A stretch of 9,485 bases of DNA from Ileibacterium sp. (GTDB lineage Bacteria; Bacillota_I; Bacilli_A; Erysipelotrichales; Erysipelotrichaceae): NCBI GenBank assembly GCA_021443945.1, contig JABUSF010000011.1:84423-93907 (forward strand), written 5' to 3'. The notes under the pieces were generated by a model. That model did not search any database. It worked only from the letters and a program-made list of their open reading frames with translations, and was not told the DNA's origin. Of the stretch, positions 1 to 6,332 are shown piece by piece; positions within the stretch are counted from its first letter, which is position 1, and the number at the start of each line of letters is the position of its first letter. The position numbers and the translations under genes were made by a program.

Positions 1-152
1 TTGAACGGCGCAGATTAGGTCTTCTTTACCACGCAATTGACGGCAGGTCAACACTTACCGGCAGAGTTGGATGGTTATCCGTCTAGATTAGAGAAATGGA
101 CGGATTGTTTTGCATCCTCATCCTGCTGGGCTAAAATATAGGTAAATAAAGC

Positions 153-186
153 AGTAAATGAAACAAAGTTAAGCGTTTCATTTATT
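153..186. repeat. Short inverted repeat (12-bp hairpin)
   Basis: Positions 155-164 (TAAATGAAAC) and 175-184 (GTTTCATTTA) are perfect reverse complements around a 10-base loop. The stem extends to 153 and 186 through one G-U pair. There is no run of T after it, so it is a poor intrinsic terminator. It may be part of the hpf leader or mark the end of an upstream unit. Confidence 0.5.
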
Positions 187-194
187 TCAGAAAA

Positions 195-259
195 CAGTTT
201 TGAACCACATCGTCTTACGCCAGTTGGCTTCATTTTTTACTATCATTCGTTCAAAACTG
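195..259. repeat. 11-bp inverted repeat in the hpf leader
   Basis: CAGTTTTGAAC at 195-205 is the perfect reverse complement of GTTCAAAACTG at 249-259, with 43 bases between. Inside, GCCAGT at 219-224 can instead pair with ACTGGC at 256-261, which uses the same 3' arm, so the two folds compete. The 3' arm ends six bases before the Shine-Dalgarno at 266-274, so the fold could affect access to that site. It could also be the end symmetry of a small repeat element. Confidence 0.45.
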
Positions 260-276
260 GCTTTTGGAGGTGATCT

Positions 277-396
277 TTGCGGACTTCAAAAATAAGGGGA
301 ATTTTCCCGCTCCCCAAAACCAATTTTTTGCAGGAAGGAGAGTGCAGCTGCAGCACCATTTGGGCAGCGGCTGCCGATAAAGATCATGAAAATTAA
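277..396 (+). CDS. Candidate upstream ORF overlapping the hpf start
   Basis: A TTG codon at 277 lies six bases after GGAGG, within a nine-base match (GGAGGTGAT, 266-274) to the anti-Shine-Dalgarno. This is the strongest ribosome binding site in the window. The frame runs 39 codons and stops at TAA 394-396, eight bases inside hpf. The peptide has two cysteines and a run of three alanines near its end and matches nothing I know. Because hpf lacks a good ribosome binding site, this frame could deliver ribosomes to the hpf ATG by termination-reinitiation. The Shine-Dalgarno match may still be chance, so the call is tentative. Confidence 0.27.
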   Translation: MRTSKIRGIFPLPKTNFLQEGECSCSTIWAAAADKDHEN

Positions 397-916
397 TATT
401 GTTGGAAAAAACGTGAGTGTAACGAAAGCGCTCGAAGACAGAATCACTAAAAAGCTCAGCAACCTGGATAAGTATTTTATTATTGATGATAATGATGTTG
501 CGAAAGTTCTTCTGACCACATATCCCACCAAGCAGAAAATCGAGGTTACCATTCCCACAAAATATGCAATTCTGCGTGCAGAAACTTCTGACGCAGATAT
601 GTACAATGCCATCGATCAGGTATGTGACAAACTGAAAGACCAGATCCGCAGACAGAAAACCCGTATTTATAATAAGAAAAGCCATCCGCTGTATGAAGCT
701 TTCCTTGATTTTGAGGAAATCGGAACACCTCTGGATACAGATGAAATTGTCCGCACCAAAACAATTGTTCCTGATAAGCTCTCTCTGGAAGAGGCCATCA
801 CGAAAATGGAACTGCTGGGACATTCCTTCTTTATTTATACCGATGACGAAACCAACAAGATTGCGGTGGTCTACCTGCGCAGAGATGGAGGCTACGGCCT
901 GATCGAAACTGAATAG
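386..916 (+). CDS. hpf: Ribosome hibernation promoting factor, long form
   Basis: The 176-residue protein is a long-form HPF (YvyD/RaiA family), which binds the small ribosomal subunit in slow growth and pairs two 70S ribosomes into inactive 100S dimers. Residues 1 to about 97 form the S30AE domain: a beta strand with NIVGKNVSVT, then the conserved region near LDKYF, and a basic end (DQIRRQKTRIY, 85-95). Residues about 120-176 form the dimerisation domain, starting IVRTK and carrying the signature MELLGHSFFIYTD (141-153) and the end RRDGGYGLIE (165-174). The length is normal for the family. ATG 386 gives the expected N-terminus. No Shine-Dalgarno lies at the usual distance: the nearest good ones are at 266-274 and 335-340, and a small hairpin (GGCAG 363-367 with CTGCC 371-375) sits just before the start. 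Translation is therefore probably coupled or structure-controlled. The gene is followed by its own terminator. Confidence 0.96.
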   Translation: MKINIVGKNVSVTKALEDRITKKLSNLDKYFIIDDNDVAKVLLTTYPTKQKIEVTIPTKYAILRAETSDADMYNAIDQVCDKLKDQIRRQKTRIYNKKSHPLYEAFLDFEEIGTPLDTDEIVRTKTIVPDKLSLEEAITKMELLGHSFFIYTDDETNKIAVVYLRRDGGYGLIETE

Positions 917-924
917 AGCATTTC

Positions 925-953
925 AGCTGGGAGAAATCCTGGCTTTTTTCTTT
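925..953 (+). terminator. Intrinsic terminator of hpf
   Basis: An eight-pair stem (925-932 with 937-944, two G-U pairs) closes on a GAAA tetraloop and runs into TTTTTTC, starting nine bases after the hpf stop. Confidence 0.75.
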
Positions 954-1202
954 GCCAAAAGAGGGCAGAACACCTCCTTTGAAAAGTGAAAAGGACTGCA
1001 ATCATATGGCTTTTATTTTGATTCGCAATCCTGTAAAGATACAGAAGGAAATAGATATACTGAATGCAAATCAATTTATAGGAAGAGATTTGAAAGAAAC
1101 GGGCGAAAAGGGCTGAATTAGGCCTTTGGTTTTAAACCGCTTACTTTTAAACTGTATGTTTTATGGTCAAACTAGGCCCTTTTTATAAATTCCTGATTAG
1201 CC
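954..1202 (+). other. hpf-sepF intergenic region with a second terminator-like fold
   Basis: No gene is visible. Positions 1105-1114 pair with 1175-1184 (core AAAAGGGC with GCCCTTTT), and the 3' arm contains the T-run, as in a terminator with a 60-base loop. The same 5' arm (1108-1114) can instead pair with 1121-1127 to make a short local hairpin, so the two folds exclude each other. The hexamer TAGGCC occurs twice, at 1119-1124 and 1173-1178. hpf already has a terminator, so this fold could end a small RNA or act as a back-up terminator before sepF. I found no convincing promoter for such an RNA. Confidence 0.4.
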
Positions 1203-1230
1203 TTTTCAGTAAAAATTTGTGTGCTATAAT
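1203..1230 (+). promoter_or_regulatory. sepF promoter (extended -10)
   Basis: TGCTATAAT at 1222-1230 is a perfect TATAAT with an upstream TG (extended -10). The best -35 is a weak TTTTCA at 1203-1208 with a 16-base spacer. Transcription would start near 1237, giving a leader of about 20 bases that contains the ribosome binding site AAAGGAGG (1241-1248). Confidence 0.75.
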
Positions 1231-1256
1231 ACCTGCGATAAAAGGAGGTTTTTCTA

Positions 1257-1733
1257 ATGGGTTTTATGGATAAGTTAAAACAGTTCGTTGCACCAATTGA
1301 TGAGTCTGAAGAAACTGTTGAATTTGAAGAAACACAGCCAGCTGCAGCAGCTGCTCAGCCAGTTCAGAATACACAGCCACAGCAGAGTGCCTATGAGCAC
1401 CCAAAAACAAAGGCAAGCCCTTCCGCTTTGAGCCCAAATACAAAAATGGTTCTTTTTGAACCAAGAAGCTTTGGAGAAGCAGAAGAAGTAGGTGCCCGCC
1501 TGAAAGAAGGACGTGCTGTTGTTGTAAACCTGCACAAATTGGACCGCGAATATGCCCAGCGCACCATCGACTTCCTGACCGGTGTTGTATATGCTCTGGA
1601 CGGCAATATCCAGAAAATCGGACAGAATGTTATTCTTTGCTACCCAGCCAGCATTGGTGTGTCCGGATCCATTACATTAGGCACAGACACCATCGAAGAA
1701 GAAGAAGTAGTAGTCGACATTCCTACAGAATAA
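1257..1733 (+). CDS. sepF: Cell division protein SepF
   Basis: This 158-residue protein is SepF, which binds FtsZ, bundles its filaments and ties the Z-ring to the membrane beside or in place of FtsA. The order is typical. A short amphipathic N-terminal helix (MGFMDKLKQFV, 1-11) serves for membrane binding. An acidic then Gln/Ala/Pro-rich flexible linker spans about 15-62. The SepF core runs from about 63 to 137 with MVLFEPRSFGEAEEV (64-78), VVNLHKLD (89-96), DFLTGVVYALDG (105-116) and IQKIGQNVILCYP (118-130). An acidic tail follows. The start is set by AAAGGAGG eight bases upstream. The next gene begins seven bases after the stop, so sepF and ylmH form an operon. Unlike many Bacillota, no ylmE lies upstream and no ylmG between the two genes. 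Confidence 0.96.
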   Translation: MGFMDKLKQFVAPIDESEETVEFEETQPAAAAAQPVQNTQPQQSAYEHPKTKASPSALSPNTKMVLFEPRSFGEAEEVGARLKEGRAVVVNLHKLDREYAQRTIDFLTGVVYALDGNIQKIGQNVILCYPASIGVSGSITLGTDTIEEEEVVVDIPTE

Positions 1734-1740
1734 CCGCCTG

Positions 1741-2481
1741 ATGACAATGAAATTAGAAGGTCATGAGATCTTTGTCAGCAGACTGTATGATGCAATGGCA
1801 AAATGCAGTTTTACTGGCAAACCTGTCATGACCTCTTTTTTATCTCCTGCTCAGCAGGAAATCGCAAAAACCCTCTGCAAAGAGTATGGAATCCATTTCG
1901 ATGGGGGATTTCCGGATGCAGAAAGAAAGGTTGGCGTGATCAGTGAATCCTTTGACGATCAGACACCGGCCGATCTGGTGTGTCTGAAAGCTGAAATCAA
2001 CCCTTTGCTGGGATCCATTGCGCATCCCGATGTTCTGGGAACGCTGATGCATGAAGGAATCAGCCGGGATGTTCTGGGGGATTTTATCTGCACCCCAAAG
2101 GCGGTTTGGATTTTCTGCAAGGAAAATATGGCAGACTACATTGCCAATAACATCCTGTGCATCAAAAAGCAGAACCTGAAATGGAAAGTCTGCAGCCCGG
2201 AATCTGTCCCGACCGTGGAGTTTAAAGTGATTCAGATCAATGCGGCAAGTCTTCGCTATGACGCCGTCGTAGCCGGTCTTGCCAAATGTTCCCGAAGCAA
2301 AGCTATGGAAATGATCAAATCCGGCCTTGTAAAGGTGAATGATATTGAACTTGATCACAATGGCCGCTTGTGCAATAATGACCACATATCCATTCGTCGG
2401 TGCGGACGGTTTCAGTTTCTGGAAACAGTGAAGACCACCCGCAAAGACCGTCTGGTACTTGAATTTAAAAAATATGCTTAA
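1741..2481 (+). CDS. ylmH: YlmH-like S4-domain RNA-binding protein
   Basis: The 246-residue protein matches the YlmH family, S4-domain RNA-binding proteins encoded beside sepF and divIVA; B. subtilis YlmH has been linked to recycling of stalled ribosomal complexes. Family features are GGFPDAERKVGVI (55-67), the LLGSIAHPDVLGTLMHEGISRDVLGDF segment (89-115; family pattern around a conserved GxxxxxxLG and RxxxGD) and a C-terminal S4 fold at about 168-230 that includes RYDAVVAGLAKCSRSKAMEMI and GLVKVND (195-201). The start is uncertain. ATG 1741 and ATG 1747 are both possible, and neither has a Shine-Dalgarno. Only seven bases separate it from the sepF stop, so translation is probably coupled to sepF. 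The ileS T-box leader begins within about ten bases of the stop codon. Confidence 0.9.
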   Translation: MTMKLEGHEIFVSRLYDAMAKCSFTGKPVMTSFLSPAQQEIAKTLCKEYGIHFDGGFPDAERKVGVISESFDDQTPADLVCLKAEINPLLGSIAHPDVLGTLMHEGISRDVLGDFICTPKAVWIFCKENMADYIANNILCIKKQNLKWKVCSPESVPTVEFKVIQINAASLRYDAVVAGLAKCSRSKAMEMIKSGLVKVNDIELDHNGRLCNNDHISIRRCGRFQFLETVKTTRKDRLVLEFKKYA

Positions 2482-2487
2482 AAGCTT

Positions 2488-2703
2488 AACAAAGACGCGT
2501 TCCTTCTGAAACCGCCTAGAGAGAGTGCATGGCTGGTGAAAATGCACAGGCAGGACAGATGGAGTATCACTTTGCTGCTGAGGGACTGAAATCAGTAAGT
2601 TCTTCCGGAAACAGACCGTTATCTGAAAGTGTGCCTTCTCTGCAGAAAGGCAAACTAAGGTGGTACCGCGCTTTGTCGTCCTTGGATGGACGGCTTTTTT
2701 TTT
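2488..2703 (+). promoter_or_regulatory. T-box leader (isoleucine) of ileS
   Basis: A T-box riboswitch that reads tRNA-Ile charging and controls transcription into ileS. Stem I has the AGAGAG bulge motif (2519-2524), the distal hairpin GTGCAT/ATGCAC (2525-2530, 2542-2547) around the conserved loop GGCTGGTGAAA, and a base helix CAAAG/CTTTG (2490-2494, 2570-2574). The likely specifier codon is ATC (Ile) at 2566-2568. A Stem III-like hairpin occupies 2632-2652. The T-box sequence AAGGTGGTACCGCG ends at 2670, with a TGGT bulge whose T would pair with discriminator A73 of tRNA-Ile. The terminator follows. Uncharged tRNA-Ile stabilises the antiterminator and lets transcription proceed. The 5' end is approximate because no separate promoter is clear; transcripts may come from sepF. 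Confidence 0.95.
2675..2703 (+). terminator. T-box terminator hairpin
   Basis: GTCGTCC (2675-2681) pairs with GGACGGC (2688-2694) through one U-G pair and a six-base loop, followed by nine T. It competes with the antiterminator formed by the T-box sequence just upstream. Confidence 0.92.
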
Positions 2704-2721
2704 GGACTGGAAGGAGAAAAT

Positions 2722-5448
2722 ATGGACTACAAAGACACTCTTCACATGCCGAAAACCTCATTTGAAATGAGAGGAAACCTGACAAAGAAAGAGCCAGGGT
2801 TTCAGAAAAGATGGCAGGATGAAAAACTTTACGAAAAAATGCTGGAACGTCACGCTGGAGCAGAAAACTATGTACTGCATGACGGTCCTCCTTATGCCAA
2901 TGGTGACATTCATTTAGGACACGCTTTAAATAAAATCCTGAAAGACGTCATCAACAAATCCAAATATATGCAGGGATACCGAGTTCCTTATATCCCAGGC
3001 TGGGATACCCACGGTCTGCCCATTGAAACAGCTGTGACCAAGCAGGGTTACGACCGCAAAAAAATCGGTGTGGCTGAATTCCGCAAAATCTGCAATGACT
3101 TCGCTCTGGAACAGGTTGCCCGCCAGAAAGAAGGGTTCCTGTCTTTGGGGTCCATCGGTGACTACGATCATCCATACATCACGCTGACACCGGATTTTGA
3201 AGCCCGTCAGATTGAAATCTTTGGGAAAATGGCTTCCGAAGGTCTGATCTACCAGGGCCTGAAGCCTGTTTACTGGTCTCCATCTTCTGAATCCGCTCTG
3301 GCGGAAGCAGAAGTCGAATATGCAGACATCAAATCTCCAACCATTTATGTCAAATTCCAGGTAAAGGATGGAAAAGGCAAACTGAACAGTGACGACTATT
3401 TTGTCATCTGGACAACCACTCCATGGACCATCCCTGCCAACCTTGGTATTTCTGTACATCCAAGATTTACCTACGCAAAAGTAAAAACTCCAAAAGGCAA
3501 TCTGATCGTTTTGGAAACTCTTGTGGAAAAACTCATGCAGGAGTTCAAAATCGACGAATATGAAGTGATCGATACCTTCAAAGGATCTGAGCTGGAATAT
3601 ATGACAGCGGTTCATCCTCTGTATCCGGAAAAAGAATCTCTGGTGATGGCTGGAGAACATGTAACGGATGAATCCGGTACCGGTCTGGTTCATACCGCAC
3701 CAGGCTTTGGTATGGATGACTTTATGATTGGTAAGAAATACGGCCTGCCTGTTTATGTCAATGTAGACTCTCAGGGAAATATGACAGAAGAATGCGGCGA
3801 ACGGCTGGCCGGCCAGTATGTGGAAGACGCCAACAAAACCGTTACCCAGTGGCTGGATGAAAACGACGCTCTGCTCAACCTGCGCTTCATCACTCACGCC
3901 TATCCCCATGACTGGCGTACCAAAAAGCCAATTATCTTCCGTGCAACCACGCAGTGGTTCTGCTCCATTGATAAAATCCGTGAACCTCTTCTGGAACAGA
4001 TTCATTCCATCGGATGGACACCTGCCTGGGGGGAAGGCCGCATGCACAATATGATCTCTGACCGTTCCGACTGGTGCATTTCCCGTCAGAGAGCATGGGG
4101 TGTTCCAATTCCAATCATCTACGGAGAAGACGGAACTCCATTAATGGATGAAGTCATCTTCAAACACGTAGCCAAACTGTTTGAAGAACACGGAAGCAAC
4201 ATCTGGTTTGAAAGAGAAGCCAAAGACCTGCTGCCGGAAGGCTATACAAATGAACATTCTCCAAACGGTCAATTCACAAAAGAAACCGACACCATGGACG
4301 TTTGGTTCGACTCCGGAAGCTCCCATACAGGCGCTATGAAGGAAAGAGGCCTTGGCTATCCTGCAGACCTCTACTTTGAAGGAAGCGACCAGTACCGCGG
4401 ATGGTTCAACTCTTCTTTGATCGTTGGTACCGCTGTATATGGAAAAGCTCCATACAAACACGTTTTATCTCATGGTTTTGTTATGGACGAAAACGGTCGC
4501 AAAATGTCCAAGTCTCAGTGGAATGCGGTCGCACCAGCTGAAATCACAAAGAAATACGGTGCCGATATTCTGCGTCTGTGGGCTGCTTCAGTGGACTATC
4601 AGGCTGACTGCTCCATGGGAAACAAAATCCTGAAACAGATCACCGAAGCCTACCGTAAAATCAGAAATACATTCCGTTTCCTGGTGGCCAACCTGGATGA
4701 CAACACCTTTACCCAAAAGGATCTGCTGGATGCAAATTCCTTAAGCGATCTGAACAAATACATCCTGGTGCTTTTAAACGATGCGGTGGATGAATGCATC
4801 AACGCCTACAACGAATTCCGTTTTGCGGATGTCGTTTCCACTCTGACAACTCTGATGACTTCTGAACTGTCTGCCTACTATCTGGACTACGCCAAAGACA
4901 TTCTGTATGTGGAAAAAGAAGATGCCCGTGACAGAAGAGAAGTACAGACTGTTCTCTGGTATGCGGCAAGCATTCTCGCTCGTCTGTGGGCTCCAATCCT
5001 GGCGCATACTACAGAAGAAATCAACGATCTGATGAAGTTTGATGAAGAATCCATGCACCTGGCAGAGTTTGAAAAAGCTCCTCTGGAAGGAGATTATTCC
5101 GCTCTGAAAGAAGAAATGAAGACTCTGCTGGCCATCCGCAAGGATGTTCTGAAGGCTTTGGAAGAAGCCAGAAACGCAGGTCTGATCAAAAAGTCTCTGG
5201 AAGCAAAAGTGGTTCTGAAACTGAACGATGAACAGAAAGCTCTCATGAACAAACTGATCGAAAAACCAAACCAGTGGCTGATTGTATCCTATGTCGACTT
5301 CACAGACGAAGATCTGCCAATGTACGAAACAGCTGGTGTAAAAGTGGAAAAAGCAGAAGGCCATGTCTGCCCGCGCTGCTGGAATTACACCACAAACGGG
5401 GAAGAAGGAGATCTTTGCGAACGCTGCGCAGCTGTTCTTGCAGAGTAA
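2722..5448 (+). CDS. ileS: Isoleucyl-tRNA synthetase
   Basis: This 908-residue class Ia enzyme charges tRNA-Ile using ATP and clears misactivated valine. The class I signatures are HLGH (64-67, in PPYANGDIHLGHALN) and KMSKS (594-598). The inserted CP1 editing domain shows WTTTPWTIPANLGISVHP (from 230) and GTGLVHTAPGFGMDD (319-333), which holds the conserved editing aspartate D332. The DVWFDSGSSH block and the C-terminal zinc site with C883, C886, C899 and C902 mark the usual bacterial type. Full length is normal for the family. ATG 2722 is chosen because AAGGAG (2711-2716) lies five bases upstream. An in-frame ATG at 2686 would add 12 residues but lies in the loop of the T-box terminator and has no ribosome binding site. 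Expression is controlled by the T-box; a strong terminator follows. Confidence 0.98.
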   Translation: MDYKDTLHMPKTSFEMRGNLTKKEPGFQKRWQDEKLYEKMLERHAGAENYVLHDGPPYANGDIHLGHALNKILKDVINKSKYMQGYRVPYIPGWDTHGLPIETAVTKQGYDRKKIGVAEFRKICNDFALEQVARQKEGFLSLGSIGDYDHPYITLTPDFEARQIEIFGKMASEGLIYQGLKPVYWSPSSESALAEAEVEYADIKSPTIYVKFQVKDGKGKLNSDDYFVIWTTTPWTIPANLGISVHPRFTYAKVKTPKGNLIVLETLVEKLMQEFKIDEYEVIDTFKGSELEYMTAVHPLYPEKESLVMAGEHVTDESGTGLVHTAPGFGMDDFMIGKKYGLPVYVNVDSQGNMTEECGERLAGQYVEDANKTVTQWLDENDALLNLRFITHAYPHDWRTKKPIIFRATTQWFCSIDKIREPLLEQIHSIGWTPAWGEGRMHNMISDRSDWCISRQRAWGVPIPIIYGEDGTPLMDEVIFKHVAKLFEEHGSNIWFEREAKDLLPEGYTNEHSPNGQFTKETDTMDVWFDSGSSHTGAMKERGLGYPADLYFEGSDQYRGWFNSSLIVGTAVYGKAPYKHVLSHGFVMDENGRKMSKSQWNAVAPAEITKKYGADILRLWAASVDYQADCSMGNKILKQITEAYRKIRNTFRFLVANLDDNTFTQKDLLDANSLSDLNKYILVLLNDAVDECINAYNEFRFADVVSTLTTLMTSELSAYYLDYAKDILYVEKEDARDRREVQTVLWYAASILARLWAPILAHTTEEINDLMKFDEESMHLAEFEKAPLEGDYSALKEEMKTLLAIRKDVLKALEEARNAGLIKKSLEAKVVLKLNDEQKALMNKLIEKPNQWLIVSYVDFTDEDLPMYETAGVKVEKAEGHVCPRCWNYTTNGEEGDLCERCAAVLAE

Positions 5449-5476
5449 CGAAATCCTAAACAGACATTCATTTTTG

Positions 5477-5519
5477 AATCCTGTTTTCATTCCAATCGGA
5501 ATGGAAACAGGATTTTTTT
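5477..5519 (+). terminator. Strong intrinsic terminator of ileS
   Basis: A 17-pair stem (5477-5493 with 5498-5514, one G-U pair) with loop AATC ends in seven T. It starts 28 bases after the ileS stop and separates ileS from the regulator gene. Confidence 0.95.
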
Positions 5520-5572
5520 GAGTGGACCGATTCTGCCTTTGTTCGAAAAACGGATTTCACGCATCATTTCGG

Positions 5573-5578
5573 TATACT
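5573..5578 (+). promoter_or_regulatory. Candidate -10 box of the Crp/Fnr gene (leaderless)
   Basis: TATACT matches the -10 consensus at five of six bases. Six bases separate it from the ATG at 5585, so a normal start point would fall on or next to the A of the start codon. No good -35 hexamer is seen 16-18 bases upstream, so activation by a bound protein is possible. Confidence 0.4.
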
Positions 5579-5584
5579 TAAAAT

Positions 5585-6268
5585 ATGAAAACAATTCCTT
5601 ATGCAAATCTTCCTCTGTTTGAGCGCATCGACCAGAATCATCTGCAAATGCTTTTGACAAGACTGAGCAGTTTTGAAAAAACCTTCAGCAAAGGCGATAT
5701 TATTCATCTCGAGAAAGATAAAACCCAATATGCCGGCATCGTTATTAGCGGCCAGGTCCAAATGGTCAAAACAGATATCTGGGGAGACGAAAGCCTGATG
5801 GCTTATATGGAACCGGGAGAGCTGATTTTGGAAAGCTTTGCCGTGCGGAAGGATTCCACCAGTTTTGTATCTTTTATTGCTTCCAAAAAGAGCCGGATTT
5901 TGTTTCTGTCCTTGGATCATATTATTCACCGGTGTCCCCACCAGTGTGATTTCCACAATCAGCTGGTTGAAAACCTGTTTGAGCTGATCGCGGAAAAGAA
6001 TCTGCACCTGATGGAAAAAATCGATGTGACTTCCAGGCCGACTTTAAGAGAAAAGATTCTGGCTTATCTCTCTCTGGAAGCCCAAAAACAAAAATCCCGC
6101 TACATTGAAATTCCTTTAAACCGACAGGACATGGCTCAGTATTTGTGCGCCAACCGGTCTGCAATGACCAGAGAGTTATCCAAAATGAAAGAGGAAGGAA
6201 TCATCGATTACGATGGAAATACCTTTGTGCTTCAAAACGAGGATCGGACCAATCGCCCGAAGCTTTAG
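5585..6268 (+). CDS. Crp/Fnr-family transcriptional regulator
   Basis: The 227-residue protein has the two-domain plan of the Crp/Fnr superfamily. A cyclic-nucleotide-binding-like beta roll spans about 10-110 (PLFERIDQNHL; FSKGDIIHLEKD; GIVISGQVQMVK; MEPGELIL). A long dimerisation helix follows at about 122-148, then a winged-helix domain at about 152-216 with the recognition segment NRQDMAQYLCANRSAMTREL (179-198) and wing EEGIIDYDGNTFVL. It lacks an N-terminal FNR-type cysteine cluster and I do not see clear cAMP contacts, so the ligand is unknown. C117 and C121 sit among several histidines between the domains, which might sense redox or metal, but this is speculative. An in-frame TAA at 5579-5581 rules out an upstream start. 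No Shine-Dalgarno precedes the ATG. The operator and target genes are unknown; the adjacent capA-like gene is an obvious candidate. Confidence 0.9.
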   Translation: MKTIPYANLPLFERIDQNHLQMLLTRLSSFEKTFSKGDIIHLEKDKTQYAGIVISGQVQMVKTDIWGDESLMAYMEPGELILESFAVRKDSTSFVSFIASKKSRILFLSLDHIIHRCPHQCDFHNQLVENLFELIAEKNLHLMEKIDVTSRPTLREKILAYLSLEAQKQKSRYIEIPLNRQDMAQYLCANRSAMTRELSKMKEEGIIDYDGNTFVLQNEDRTNRPKL

Positions 6269-6269
6269 A

Positions 6270-6288
6270 ATCAAATGAGACTTTTGAT
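6270..6288. repeat. Inverted repeat between the regulator and capA-like genes
   Basis: ATCAAA (6270-6275) and TTTGAT (6283-6288) are perfect reverse complements spaced by seven bases, 11 bases upstream of the putative capA-like -35 and just after the regulator stop. The size and symmetry would suit a dimeric Crp/Fnr operator, with TTGAT-like half-sites as in FNR boxes but in inverted order. There is no T-run to make it a terminator. Confidence 0.35.
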
Positions 6289-6298
6289 CACCGATGTA

Positions 6299-6326
6299 TT
6301 TACTCGTATCATTCTTTCGCTATGAT
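6299..6326 (+). promoter_or_regulatory. Candidate promoter of the capA-like gene (leaderless)
   Basis: TTTACT (6299-6304) and TATGAT (6321-6326) are spaced by 16 bases. The -10 matches five of six positions. Six bases separate it from the ATG at 6333, so the transcript would start at or beside the start codon, the same geometry as in the gene before it. Confidence 0.45.
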
Positions 6327-6332
6327 AGATGC

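Larger units (their letters stand above)
1..385. other. Region upstream of hpf without a convincing gene
   Basis: No frame carries a recognisable gene. One + frame is open from the left edge to a TAG at 84-86 and could be the last 27 codons of an upstream gene, but I do not recognise it. On the minus strand a 52-codon ATG frame (233 down to 75) looks protein-like but has no ribosome binding site. The stretch holds two inverted repeats, a weak promoter-like pair (TTGCAT at 110-115, TAAAAT at 132-137, 16-base spacer) and a very strong Shine-Dalgarno at 266-274. It is best read as a long structured leader for hpf, possibly including a dispersed intergenic repeat. Confidence 0.5.

Noticed and set aside
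251..823. 190-codon minus-strand frame over hpf
   Set aside because: Shadow of the conserved hpf gene; its sequence resembles no protein family.
1840..2745. 301-codon minus-strand frame over ylmH and the T-box
   Set aside because: Antisense to ylmH and to a structured T-box leader; no ribosome binding site and no recognisable domain.
2529..2765. 78-codon + strand frame starting in Stem I of the T-box
   Set aside because: The DNA is fully explained by T-box structure, and the frame runs into ileS out of phase.
2926..4047. 373-codon open frame on the minus strand inside ileS
   Set aside because: Lies antisense to a highly conserved gene; the composition (many F, C, H, Q) is typical of a shadow frame and no family is recognised.
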